This document shows positions 9,901-19,900 of a stretch of 64,000 bases of DNA, one piece after another. The translations under genes and the position numbers were made by a program. Under the pieces are notes generated by a model that was not told the DNA's origin, ran no database searches, and was given only the letters and a program-made list of their open reading frames with translations. The DNA is taken from the NCBI RefSeq assembly GCF_963678635.1, contig NC_087065.1, positions 53,449,858 to 53,513,857 on the forward strand. The letters run 5' to 3'. The first letter of the stretch is position 1. Each line of letters starts with the position of its first letter. This DNA is from Symsagittifera roscoffensis (lineage: Eukaryota; Xenacoelomorpha; Acoela; Convolutidae).

Positions 9901-12497
9901 GGCATCCTAGCGAACCCCCTAAACCGATAAGTCAATATGATAATTTGTTCACCGTGGCAAAAATCGCTTCGATCAGAAAATCCATTGGTTTTACAAATGA
10001 ATTAAAACCCCTTGGTAAACGAAATTATCAGAATATTCGAGAAACTGGTTCTAAACAGTCTAGACGGTTTTCATCCAATCACAAGCGAGAACGAATAACA
10101 TGCATACAACCAGCGACGGTTGAGGGCGGAAAGTCATGCGTGAAGACAACGACCAATAGGAAACGATCAACTTGCATAACGCGTAAATCAAATAAATCCA
10201 AGGGACATCCAGTGTGCTCTATATATTGTTCCCTTGGAAGACGGTTAAATTTGCCTACATCTAAACACTCAAACAAAATGGATAGCGACTCTAATTGTTC
10301 TTTCCCAGTATTTGAAATTGAAAATGTTGAAAACGATACAATTGATTCCCAAACTAACAATCCGAATATACTACAACCTCAGATCAACTCTCCGCTTAGA
10401 TTAGATGAAAACTTATTGAGTAGCGATGAAATAACTGTCATTAACCCTGAAATTGTTGCAATTACTAAAAACACACGGGATTCCAAAATTAATACAGTAC
10501 TTTCCATACCTTCGAAATTTCCAGGCGAGCTTTTTCCTACTGTTAATCCGAATCAGCAAATTATGTCCATCATTCCTCGTGATTGCAAGGTTATCAAGAA
10601 GTCTCAATCGTTACCAGAACTTTTTAATTTAGAATTTGTTGCCTCGAACATACCAGCGGATGTGAACTTAGTACGAGTAAAAGAAGCATTGGAGAAGAAG
10701 ACAAACTTGAAGGAAGAACTCCTAAAGATTGGGAAGTACTGGGCTCAATACGCTAACGATCTGTCGTTACGGGACGATTGTGTGTGGTTGGATGGACGGT
10801 TGGTCATCCCTTTACCTTTGCAAGTTCCAGTTGAATCGCGGATTCACTATTACCATCACGGTAAAAGAAATATGTTCGAAGCAGCGCGCGACGTCTGGTA
10901 TCCTTACATGTACCGCAGTTTGGCAGCAAAGGCCACGTACTATCAGCAATGCACGGAAGCGGGTAAGAATCTAAAACCGTTATTACCCAAGGGAGATATG
11001 GGCAAGGTCCCCGAACCAAGGGAACCCAATGAATGTTTACAGTTGGAGTTCTGGGGGCCGATAAATTACTTGAACGAAAGTAAGAAATACGTTTTGGTTG
11101 CTACGGACCGATTCTTAAGGTGGCCGTCAGCAATGGTTACTACCACTAATACGTCAGATAAGGTCTTAAAATTCCTTAATAAGTACATATCGCATCATGG
11201 AGTACCTCGGAAGATCCACGTTGATCAGGGATCATGTTTTACTTCTAATAAATTTAAAAGCTTCTGTAACGAAGAAGGCATTGAGCTAATGTTCTCCCCA
11301 GTGAATGATCATCGAGGCACGGGGTCCGTTGAACGGACAATAGGAAGTTTGAAGAATTTTGTCTTAACATATGCGACAGAAAAAGAACATAAGTCTCTAG
11401 AATCTATGGTCGATAAAGCGCTAGGCGCTCTACGATTCTCAAAAAATGCAACTACTAAATTAACACCTTTTGAAGCTCATCACGGCAGGGAGGCCAATAC
11501 CGTTTTACGAAACCTTACGAAAAAATCAAGTTTGAAAAACTTGAATTGGAAGAACGTCTTAAAACAAAAATGTTTGTGTTTAGACGAAACTGATCCTGAG
11601 ATGAGTAAAGTTGCATTCCCTCAGCATTCGAATTGGGAGGAGAGGTCGGATCTAACATACGCTCCAACCTTGCGAAGGGCCCCTATCACGCTGGATAGTG
11701 ACCAACAAATGGACGCATGTCCAAGGGAGGGATCGGAAGTTGGACCACAAATCCAAGGGAGTGGAGACACTGGCCCTAACATCCAGGGGAGTGGAGGAGG
11801 ACGCACCCTATACCAGCGTACTACCAGCAAGACCCTAAATTGGTATAAATTACTAAAATCCAATGTTATCTCTGAATCCGAACATACTTTGAAACTTAAA
11901 AACGGATCCGTTCTTAGGAAAAGTGCAGTGGCATCAAAACCGAAACCTGACCTTCCCAAGAAACGGAAACCGGCTACGCTCAAGGATATGCTAGCGAGCG
12001 CAAAGAAAGGAGCAGTCGTGAGCCCGAAATCAAAAAGAGCTAAGACTACGCAGACGGTACAAGTAGCCACCTTCGAGTCCGACAGTTCGGATACTGAAGA
12101 CGATCAGCCATTGAACATTCCGGCAAGACTACCGGTAGAAATGCTAGCGAGACGCGAAGCAATTGCGGCGGGACAAGGCCCAAGCGGCAGTACGACAGTA
12201 ATGGAAGGTGGAACGGGAGCTAAAGCCAAATCCAGAGTGACAAGAGCTAAGCGAGGAAAAGGGGGCCAAAGAAAACAAGCGAAGGACAGCCAGGAACGTC
12301 CACCGTTAGTGGCGCGGGAGTGTCTTGTAAATAGTAGTCAAGAAGAAGACGTTGAATCAGGCAGCCAAAGTGAAAGCTCGGGAACCAGAAGGAGTACTAG
12401 AAGGAGAAAGCCAGTAGACAAAATGGGAGGAGTTATGATTGAAACTATCCAGGGGGCGGAACAAACAGGAAAACATCCAGGGGGAGAAGGGAAATGA
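6975..12497 (+). CDS. gag-pol: Gag-pol polyprotein of A1, N-terminus out of frame
   Basis: One 1840-codon frame encodes, in order: a Gag capsid-like region, two zinc knuckles, an aspartic protease (DSGSP), RT (active site FIDDIL), RNase H (VCDASHNG, TDHKA), integrase, and a long basic tail. The natural ATG at 6931 is not in this frame. An A run at about 6956-6960 has five A where A2 has six, so the first residues are shifted, and the long frame begins at a GTG at 6975. The first integrase catalytic Asp is Glu here (codon GAG at 11046), while A2 keeps GAT. A1 also has a 6-bp insertion near 7160. This copy is therefore probably not autonomous for integration, although RT and protease look intact. 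Confidence 0.9.
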   Translation: MAFWPPTQAEPQLLWEHWKQRFHWAMVAKHGLVSSDYYFPSTLTEAQIADLGDIGGKPRAEGERTLISNLYLCLGHEGQRALHNQHPHLDMEIIRYPRFLDTCVTLFQKERNKTYEMYQMLSRKQKEGESLESFYAELSGMAARCNLGTQERKMVRDIFIFNMRNRDAQNELCRETKTPDEALHIAMSYERGDKYARSYKGAVSGSTGMAHPSPGGSLQIKTEPVSNIRGSRGRGMPRGRGQYPNRGGGRTTDRMQERRCYNCDQPNFTPEHRQRCPARAVTCNFCKKIGHFERTCRGKRQSRGGQPVGLIQGDELFDEEDTPSDDVEPQAAANSVGFVKREHHSWSSESSDDYMVMAIRRKKETVLKVARPKLKIFINGHPMNIWIDSGSPISILTLEDLRRTVGRAGINLKQDNTDDDEFRDYSNNRIKMLGRMELELASNGWKTTAEVRVIGGTRPSIVGRDLMGKLGLQLMQADPRGEIMNIQGAEDNSCKEGHDEPEDEQMDQWQSYFSKLFPKLFTRVGKIRNYNVQAEFFKNLVPVQQKGRRVPVTLQEKVDKEIDKLLTQGHIEKLKECSDRYFVSPIVITVKKDGSVKLALESRELNKQVHKNKYQMPNIEELVDTIGQLISEKKQGEVYFTTMDLTYAYGQLPLSEETSVHCNFSLVGGRSTGTYRFRTGFYGLTSMPAEFQRVMDSILNEFPQANAFIDDILVTTKGTEVEHISLVEKILRKLNHENISLKLPKCEFAKRECEWLGHRITETGVTPLKQKTSPIDALKAPKTVTQLKSFMGSIHSLHKYLPAIAEMSAPLRPLLSKKNEYNWTAECQNAFQNIKMGVANIVELKHFDIHKDIRVVCDASHNGLGAVLEQLGTEGWRPISFASRFLNAAEKKYSTNELEMLAVVWGAEYFRNYILGRSFTVITDHKALISLLNGNNKKNKTLFSRLTRWLDRLIPFDFVIEHKPGAKIGLADYLSRHPSEPPKPISQYDNLFTVAKIASIRKSIGFTNELKPLGKRNYQNIRETGSKQSRRFSSNHKRERITCIQPATVEGGKSCVKTTTNRKRSTCITRKSNKSKGHPVCSIYCSLGRRLNLPTSKHSNKMDSDSNCSFPVFEIENVENDTIDSQTNNPNILQPQINSPLRLDENLLSSDEITVINPEIVAITKNTRDSKINTVLSIPSKFPGELFPTVNPNQQIMSIIPRDCKVIKKSQSLPELFNLEFVASNIPADVNLVRVKEALEKKTNLKEELLKIGKYWAQYANDLSLRDDCVWLDGRLVIPLPLQVPVESRIHYYHHGKRNMFEAARDVWYPYMYRSLAAKATYYQQCTEAGKNLKPLLPKGDMGKVPEPREPNECLQLEFWGPINYLNESKKYVLVATDRFLRWPSAMVTTTNTSDKVLKFLNKYISHHGVPRKIHVDQGSCFTSNKFKSFCNEEGIELMFSPVNDHRGTGSVERTIGSLKNFVLTYATEKEHKSLESMVDKALGALRFSKNATTKLTPFEAHHGREANTVLRNLTKKSSLKNLNWKNVLKQKCLCLDETDPEMSKVAFPQHSNWEERSDLTYAPTLRRAPITLDSDQQMDACPREGSEVGPQIQGSGDTGPNIQGSGGGRTLYQRTTSKTLNWYKLLKSNVISESEHTLKLKNGSVLRKSAVASKPKPDLPKKRKPATLKDMLASAKKGAVVSPKSKRAKTTQTVQVATFESDSSDTEDDQPLNIPARLPVEMLARREAIAAGQGPSGSTTVMEGGTGAKAKSRVTRAKRGKGGQRKQAKDSQERPPLVARECLVNSSQEEDVESGSQSESSGTRRSTRRRKPVDKMGGVMIETIQGAEQTGKHPGGEGK

Positions 12498-12684
12498 ATC
12501 TTATTTCTACATTTATTCAAAAACTCGTTAACCCAGGGAGAGGGATGGCCATAAGCCTAAAACTCAAGTTGTTAAAACTCAAGTGTTTGTTGCAGTATAG
12601 TTGAGGCGGCAGGTTGAAGGTGTAGTTATTATATTTAAATTTAAATTACTATGTATTTAAATTTTACATCCATACGGAAATGTC
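12498..12684 (+). other. 3' untranslated region of A1
   Basis: Between the gag-pol stop and the right LTR. It contains a short direct repeat of TTAAAACTCAAGT. No clear long polypurine tract is seen; GGAAA just before TGTCAGGGG is the only candidate. Confidence 0.6.
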
Positions 12685-12909
12685 AGGGGCTACAATATGT
12701 TCAGTTGTCAATCATCCTAGTTGTCAATCATCTTAGTTGCTATTCTTATTTCTCATACTTTAATTAAGTGTGAGTTTGGTACCTGCCTGTCAATCAACCA
12801 AAAGCTGTCTAGCTGCTATGTGTTGACCTCTAGTTCACTCTCTTATTTATGCGAACTAGAATACAGTCAATTGAATATTTAACAGTCATCTTTTTACAAA
12901 CCCTTGTTA
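12685..12909 (+). repeat. Right LTR of element A1
   Basis: Same 225 bp as the left LTR, with CTGCTATG and AACAGTCATC where the left has CTGTTATG and AACAGCCATC. Confidence 0.85.
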
Positions 12910-12960
12910 GCGAAATCTTTAATTTAATAAGGGAACATTTGTACAATTTGTCCCGTTATT

Positions 12961-14090
12961 AATCAAATAAACGATCACCGGCCTAAAATTGTAGGTCTAT
13001 AGAAAACACTATTTGCAAACATTAATTTTTATGCTATTGCAACATTTTGTTTTTGATAATTTGTTCACCCTTCCCTGTCTTCTGCAAGCATGATCTATAC
13101 TTCTTCATAAGGGAACACTTAAGGCAGTGAAAGTAGTGTACCGTCGATTGGGGATGCCAAAAATCTAAGATAATTTTCCCGAGGGTAGGAGTGAGTTTTA
13201 ACTTCCTTTTCTATGACCTAGGCAAATAAGATCAACATTTTTCTCGACATTTTGATATTTAGAACATCTACATTTTATGTATTCAGCTGCTGCAAAAAAT
13301 TTCCTCTCAAATCTGGTTACTTTTCTATTTGACCTGAATAACTATTGAAACGGAATTGAAGTATGATCCCATTCAGGCGCGGATCTAGGAATTTCTCGAG
13401 GGGGGGGGTTTCAAAAAAAATTTAAAATTTTGTCGACCTATTTTTTTTAAGTTGACCAAATTGATTTTCTGAGGCCTTACAAATCACTATAAAGACACCA
13501 ATTCGACCAAGTTTTCCGCGCCGCAATCAAATAAACGATCACCGGCCTAAAATTGTAGGTCTAAAGAAAACACTATTTGCAAACATTAATTTTTATGCTA
13601 TTGCAACATTTTGTTTTTGATAATTTGTTCACCCTTCCCTGTCTTCTGCAAGCATGATCTATACTTCTTCATAAGGGAACACTTAAGGCAGTGAAAGTAG
13701 TGTACCGTCGATTGGGGATGCCAAAAATCGAAGATAATTTTCCCGAGGGTAGGAGTGAGTTTTAACTTCCTTTTCTATGACCTAGGCAAATAAGATCAAC
13801 ATTTTTCTCGACATTTTGATATTTAGAACATCTACATTTTATGTATTCAGCTGCTGCAAAAAATTTCCTCTCAAATCTGGTTACTTTTCTATTTGACTTG
13901 AATAACTATTGAAACGGAATTGAAGTATGATCCCATTCAGGCGCGGATCTAGGAATTTCTCGAGGGGGGGGGGTTTCAAAAAAAATTTAAAATTTTGTCG
14001 ACCTATTTTTATTTTTTTTAAGTTGACCAAATTGATTTTCTGAGGCCTTACAAATCACTATAAAGACCCCAATTCGACCAAGTTTTCCGC
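12961..14090. repeat. 564-bp tandem duplication (two copies)
   Basis: The unit from AATCAAATAAACG to CCGCGCCGC occurs at 12961-13524 and again at 13525-about 14090, nearly identical. The first copy ends inside a hAT-like MITE, leaving a truncated MITE at 13374-13524. The second runs on into the complete MITE. Confidence 0.85.
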
Positions 14091-14481
14091 GCCGCATGCA
14101 AATTTTTGAAAAAAGGCCAAAAACTGCCTTTTTAGGCACTTTTTGGAAAATGCTGACCAAAAAATCGCGTTTTTTTGGCGCGCACTCCCCCTTCAAAATT
14201 AGTATATATTGGCGCCTCTTTTTTCTCCCCCCCCCCCCCCACCACCTTCCACAAGCATCAATTTTATGGTCTTAGGTGTGGTTTTACAAGTTTGATTATG
14301 AAGATCAAAAATGTTTCATGACAATTGGACAATGTGAACAGTAAATCGAATTATAAAAATTTGCAGCTGAAGGGGGGGGGGGGAGTAGGAAAAAGAGCCT
14401 TTTTAGGGTCCGTCGCCAAAAATGGATATCTCAAAATAGAACAAAGGTCCGCCCCCCTCCCCTCCCCTACATCCGCTACTG
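13938..14481. mobile_element. hAT-like MITE, 544 bp
   Basis: Starts CAGGCGCGGATCTAGG and ends CTACATCCGCTACTG. It is flanked by a perfect 8-bp duplication ATCCCATT (13930-13937 and 14482-14489). Internal sequence is shared with the element at 5205. G and C tracts lie just inside both ends. Confidence 0.85.
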
Positions 14482-14780
14482 ATCCCATTAAAAACCTCGT
14501 TTAGAAGAATAATCCCGAAAACTATGTATCGCCCCATAGAAAAGTTAGACAGAAAAGTTGTTTCAGGTAATTTCTAAGAGTTGCCAGTGAATTGAGTTTT
14601 TGATAGTTTCATTATAAAAAATTAAGTGCTAAATCTCACGAAGATTTTTTTTTGTTTCCATATTTTTAAAGTACTTCAATTAGTCTTGAAATTGTCGGGT
14701 TGAGTCACACTTTCAAGGAGATTTTGAACTGGACTCCTTAAAAACGGCGGGACCATATTTCTTGACAAGGACCATTGAAA

Positions 14781-15887
14781 CTATTTTTTCTTCTTGAAAT
14801 TAGCCCTATAACCTGAATCTGAAACGAAATTCTTGAAAAACCAGAAAACAGAAACTCCGCGCAGAGATTTTGACCTGATTCTTTTCCGGTCCCTTTCAAA
14901 TTTGATCGGTACTCTTTCGAGTACCATAGCGAGAGCTAGTTGCATCACTATTACATGAGGGTTCTTGATGGACGCTTCGTTATTCAAATTCAGAAGCAAA
15001 GCAGTTCGAATATTCATCAAATCGCGATAGTTCAGATGCAGTCTTAGATCATAATCGGGGTCAATTTCAAGTAAATCATAAAAATGGCTGCAAATTGACC
15101 TGCACATAAAACGACAGCCACTTTTGCGCAATTCTGTTTTAAACCGCATGCCCGTAAATTTAATTTCAGCGATAAGCACTAATAATGACACAAAACGGGG
15201 AATAATAGGTAAAAACCCCAAAATCGCAATCGTGGTGTTCAAAACGAATATTTTTTCTTTCGGATGATTTTCGAAAAGTTGATAATAATCAGCTGAAATA
15301 AGCCCGTAAACTGCAGATGCTAAGGTATTACTCGTAGCGTAAAAACCGCTACCGAATAAAAACCGAACAAAAGCACTCGGAGATTTTCGTCTATGCGTCC
15401 AGCGGTCCAAATTTTCCATGACATACTCGTAGATATTGGAATCAGTATTCAGCAGTAAAAATTTAACTTTCAATTGACGCAATAAAAGTTGAATCATGTT
15501 TTCTCTTTTTTCTCTCACGTTCATAAAAAAGTGAGTTTCTTCTTTCAAAATTTCACCCTGCAATATTCCGATGATAAAGAATGCTCCCGAATATTCAAAG
15601 AAAACCACAATTAACATAGCTAAACCCCACAGAATCAAAGGTGTACAGATAAAATCGAATATTTTGACATGTTTTAGCTCATTCACAAAGGGCCATTCAA
15701 TTAACCGAGCGACTAACGTGACGTTTTCACCTTTTTCGTGACTTTGCGTTACAAAATCGGGAGTTGAGATATGTAGCTCATTGCACAGTCGGCTTGCAAA
15801 ACTTTCGGCGCTACTGATAAAATCTGAGTCTATAACTTTTGCGATATTTGATGCCTCCTTGAGACGCGAAAGATCTCGTGAATCCAT
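14781..15887 (-). CDS. Predicted multi-pass membrane protein, 368 residues, family unknown
   Basis: A minus-strand frame with a true ATG (15885-15887). Hydrophobic segments occur at about residues 80-110 (FICTPLILWGLAMLIVVFF), 165-190 and 205-235 (LGFLPIIPRFVSLLVLIAE), separated by charged loops. The C-terminus is strongly basic (FERDRKRIRSK, ending FKKKK). The N-terminal ~60 residues look cytosolic. I recognise no family. It is intact here but broken by a stop in the duplicated copy at 24772-25878. Either it is a single-exon host gene or it is cargo of the 10-kb duplicated unit. The length and lack of low complexity argue that it is real. Confidence 0.6.
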   Translation of the reverse strand: MDSRDLSRLKEASNIAKVIDSDFISSAESFASRLCNELHISTPDFVTQSHEKGENVTLVARLIEWPFVNELKHVKIFDFICTPLILWGLAMLIVVFFEYSGAFFIIGILQGEILKEETHFFMNVREKRENMIQLLLRQLKVKFLLLNTDSNIYEYVMENLDRWTHRRKSPSAFVRFLFGSGFYATSNTLASAVYGLISADYYQLFENHPKEKIFVLNTTIAILGFLPIIPRFVSLLVLIAEIKFTGMRFKTELRKSGCRFMCRSICSHFYDLLEIDPDYDLRLHLNYRDLMNIRTALLLNLNNEASIKNPHVIVMQLALAMVLERVPIKFERDRKRIRSKSLRGVSVFWFFKNFVSDSGYRANFKKKK

Positions 15888-16735
15888 CGTTTAATTCAGT
15901 TATAATGTCTCAGCTCTGTGTAAATTTAAAGGGAGTTTTATTCAATTTTCTTGACAATACATTTAAAAGTTTGATTAAGTTGTAAGTTTAGATTGTCTGA
16001 TTTTGCAAACTGTTTACCTTTAAGTGAAAGAAATCTCAGCAAAATCTGTTCAACCGTCCTTTTGATGAAAAATAAATTGATCACGCATGAAAATTTTCAA
16101 TAAAAAAAGAACAACTGATCAATTTAACGAAAAAATTTGCCGGATAGATTTTCAAATTAAATTATGTGAGTATAAGAAAGCGCTTCTTACAATGAGCAAA
16201 AACAGTTACAAATAAAATTTTACTTAACTTGCCGCAAATTTGAACCCATCAACGTCCAACGTGCAACTACTTTGATACTTACTAAGACATCCATTTTTTT
16301 AAAATGTCGTCACAGCCTTCAAATCAGTTGTATAATGCCCGATCAAAGTCTGACCTTAGTCCCAAAACCGGAGACTCGTACTGATAAGAAATGCTTTGCA
16401 ATCGATTTCATGAAAAGAGTCCGATAACATCAACTTCATTTGTTTTAAAATTGATATAGTTTGATACCAAAATGAAGCAAAACAATCAATTTCAACCAGT
16501 TTTAAATTGATTCAAGTAATAATTAATGCAAAATTTATTTCTATATTTTTATTTATACACATTTTTTGTTCCGGTTTTTGAAGAAAAAGAGGAATATTTG
16601 TGTTTCTTTACAAAGCCAAACTTTTCACTGGATAGGTGCACAATTCGGTGTTTATAGGTTCATGGAATCCCGAGACAAGTCCTTAAAACTATTAAGATTT
16701 TGTCGGAACAACCAAAGAAAACGAAAGAACAAAAA
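15888..16735. other. Noncoding flank of unit 1
   Basis: AT-rich sequence upstream of the membrane-protein gene, so its promoter may lie here. It runs up to the junction GAACAAAAAA followed by the left LTR of A2. No gene recognised. Confidence 0.5.
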
Positions 16736-16960
16736 AGGGGCTACAATATGTTCAGTTGTCAATCATCCTAGTTGTCAATCATCTTAGTTGCTATTCTTAT
16801 TTCTCATACTTTAATTAAGTGTGAGTTTGGTACCTGCCTGTTAATCAACCAAAAGCTGTCTAGCTGTTATGTGTTGACCTCTAGTTCACTCTCTTATTTA
16901 TGCGAACTAGAATACAGTCAATTGAATATTTAACAGCCATCTTTTTACAAACCCTTGTTA
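16736..16960 (+). repeat. Left LTR of element A2
   Basis: Starts at the same base (AGGGGCTAC) as the left LTR of A1 although the preceding sequence is entirely different. It contains an ATG at 16900 in frame with gag-pol and open through the LTR end. Confidence 0.85.
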
Positions 16961-19900
16961 TGGCGCAGCCAGTGGATGGTGGGGGAAAAAACCCCCTTGG
17001 AATTGTGGCTTTCTGGCCTCCAACTCAGGCGGAACCGCAACTTTTATGGGAACACTGGAAACAACGATTTCATTGGGCAATGGTGGCGAAACATGGACTA
17101 GTCTCGTCAGACTACTACTTTCCATCGACATTAACTGAAGCACAGATCGCAGACCTGGGTGACATTGGTGGAAAACCACGGGCAGAAGGTACACTGATAT
17201 CGAATCTGTATTTATGCCTGGGACATGAGGGACAGAGAGCCTTGCATAATCAACATCCACACTTAGATATGGAAATAATACGATACCCACGTTTCTTGGA
17301 TACCTGTGTAACTCTTTTTCAGAAAGAGCGGAACAAAACGTACGAGATGTACCAAATGTTGTCGAGGAAACAAAAGGAGGGTGAGAGTCTAGAATCGTTC
17401 TATGCAGAACTTAGCGGAATGGCGGCAAGATGCAATTTGGGCACCCAGGAGCGGAAAATGGTGAGAGACATATTTATTTTCAACATGAGGAACAGGGACG
17501 CACAGAACGAGCTGTGTCGGGAAACTAAAACACCGGACGAAGCATTGCACATCGCAATGTCATATGAAAGAGGAGACAAATACGCAAGGAGCTACAAGGG
17601 CGCCGTATCCGGTTCCACGGGAATGGCGCATCCATCGCCAGGGGGTTCCCTACAGATCAAAACGGAACCAGTCAGTAATATTCGCGGATCCAGGGGACGA
17701 GGAATGCCAAGGGGACGGGGTCAATACCCAAATCGTGGAGGAGGTCGAACAACCGATCGAATGCAAAAGCGCAGATGTTACAACTGCGATCAACCGAACT
17801 TCACCCCAGAACACCGACAACGATGCCCAGCAAGAGCCGTCACATGCAACTTCTGCAAAAAGATTGGGCACTTTGAGAGGACTTGCCGTGGAAAACGACA
17901 ATCCAGGGGGGGACAACCAGTTGGACTGATCCAAGGGGATGAACTCTTCGACGAAGAAGATACCCCCTCGGATGACGTGGAGCCCCAAGCTGCGGCAAAT
18001 TCCGTAGGTTTCGTTAAACGAGAACACCACAGCTGGTCATCAGAAAGTTCAGACGATTACATGGTTATGGCAATTCGACGGAAGAAGGAAACGGTGTTGA
18101 AAGTTGCCGGGCCTAAACTCAAAATATTCATTAATGGGCACCCGATGAACATTTGGATCGACAGTGGATCGCCGATTTCCATTCTAACACTAGAAGATTT
18201 GAGAAGAACAGTGGGAAGAGCGGGAATCAACTTGAAGCAGGATAACACTGACGATGACGAATTTCGAGACTACACTAACAATCGGATCAAGATGTTGGGC
18301 AGAATGGAACTCGAGTTAGCATCAAACGGCTGGAAGACGACAGCAGAAGTCCGAGTCATTGGGGGGACCAGACCATCCATCGTGGGACGTGATTTGATGG
18401 GGAAACTTGGACTCCAGTTGATGCAAGCAGATCCAAGGGGGGAAATCATGAACATCCAGGGGGCGGAGGACAATTCATGCAAGGAGGGGCACGATGAACC
18501 GGAGGATGAGCAGATGGATCAATGGCAATCATACTTCAGTAAGCTATTCCCAAAACTTTTTACTAGAGTTGGAAAAATTAGGAACTACAATGTTCAAGCA
18601 GAATTTTTCAAAAATCTTGTACCGGTGCAGCAGAAGGGACGGAGAGTGCCGGTAACGCTCCAAGAAAAAGTGGACAAAGAAATCGTTAAGCTATTAACCC
18701 AGGGACATATAGAAAAATTGAAAGAGTGTTCGGATCGATACTTTGTTTCTCCGATCGTCATCACCGTGAAAAAAGACGGGTCCGTAAAATTAGCATTGGA
18801 ATCACGAGAGCTTAATAAACAAGTGCATAAAAACAAATACCAGATGCCAAATATAGAAGAACTTGTAGATACAATAGGACAACTTATATCCGAGAAAAAA
18901 CAAGGGGAAGTGTACTTTACTACGATGGACCTAACGTATGCGTATGGGCAACTACCGCTTAGTGAAGAAACGAGCGTGCACTGTAATTTTTCTTTGGTGG
19001 GCGGACGGTCGACAGGAACTTACCGCTTCCGAACAGGGTTTTACGGGCTAACGTCAATGCCGGCAGAGTTCCAGCGAGTAATGGACTCAATTTTAAACGA
19101 ATTCCCACAAGCGAACGCGTTTATTGATGATATTTTGGTTACAACCAAGGGAACGGAAGTAGAACATATCTCTTTGGTTGAAAAGATCCTCCGGAAACTA
19201 AACCACGAAAACATATCCTTGAAGTTACCAAAATGCGAGTTTGCGAAACGCGAATGCGAGTGGCTTGGCCATCGTATAACCGAAACGGGGGTTACGCCTC
19301 TTAAACAAAAAACATCGCCGATAGACGCACTAAAAGCTCCTAAAACAGTCACGCAATTAAAGTCATTTATGGGCTCAATCCACAGCTTGCATAAATATTT
19401 ACCGGCGATAGCGGAGATGTCAGCTCCATTAAGGCCACTTCTCAGCAAGAAGAACGAATATAACTGGACCGCGGAATGTCAAAATGCTTTCCAAAATATT
19501 AAAATGGGGGTAGCGAACATAGTTGAATTAAAACACTTTGATATTCATAAGGATATTAGAGTTGTTTGCGATGCAAGTCACAATGGCCTTGGAGCGGTTT
19601 TAGAGCAATTGGGTACCGAAGGGTGGCGCCCTATATCTTTTGCATCACGATTCTTAAACGCAGCCGAGAAAAAATATTCCACTAACGAGCTTGAGATGCT
19701 GGCAGTGGTATGGGGGGCCGAGTATTTCAGAAATTACATCCTAGGGAGATCATTTACAGTCATTACCGACCATAAGGCTTTAATTTCATTACTTAACGGG
19801 AATAACAAGAAAAACAAAACACTTTTTTCAAGACTGACACGTTGGCTGGACAGACTGATTCCTTTTGACTTTGTAATAGAACACAAACCGGGCGCCAAGA

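Larger units (their letters stand above)
6707..12909 (+). mobile_element. Ty3/gypsy LTR retrotransposon A1
   Basis: A complete element: 225-bp left LTR (6707-6931), primer-binding site from 6932, one gag-pol frame, and right LTR (12685-12909). I found two differences between the LTRs, so the insertion is recent. The right LTR is preceded by TGTC. If the true LTR start is TGTCAGGGG, the left LTR lacks its first four bases. Order gag, protease, RT, RNase H, integrase marks Ty3/gypsy (Metaviridae). This is the left member of a 10-kb tandem duplication. Confidence 0.9.

Noticed and set aside
16961..16980. tRNA gene or Pol III A-box at TGGCGCAGCCAGTGG
   Set aside because: It resembles an A-box, but no B-box or cloverleaf follows. 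Position right after the LTR fits a primer-binding site.
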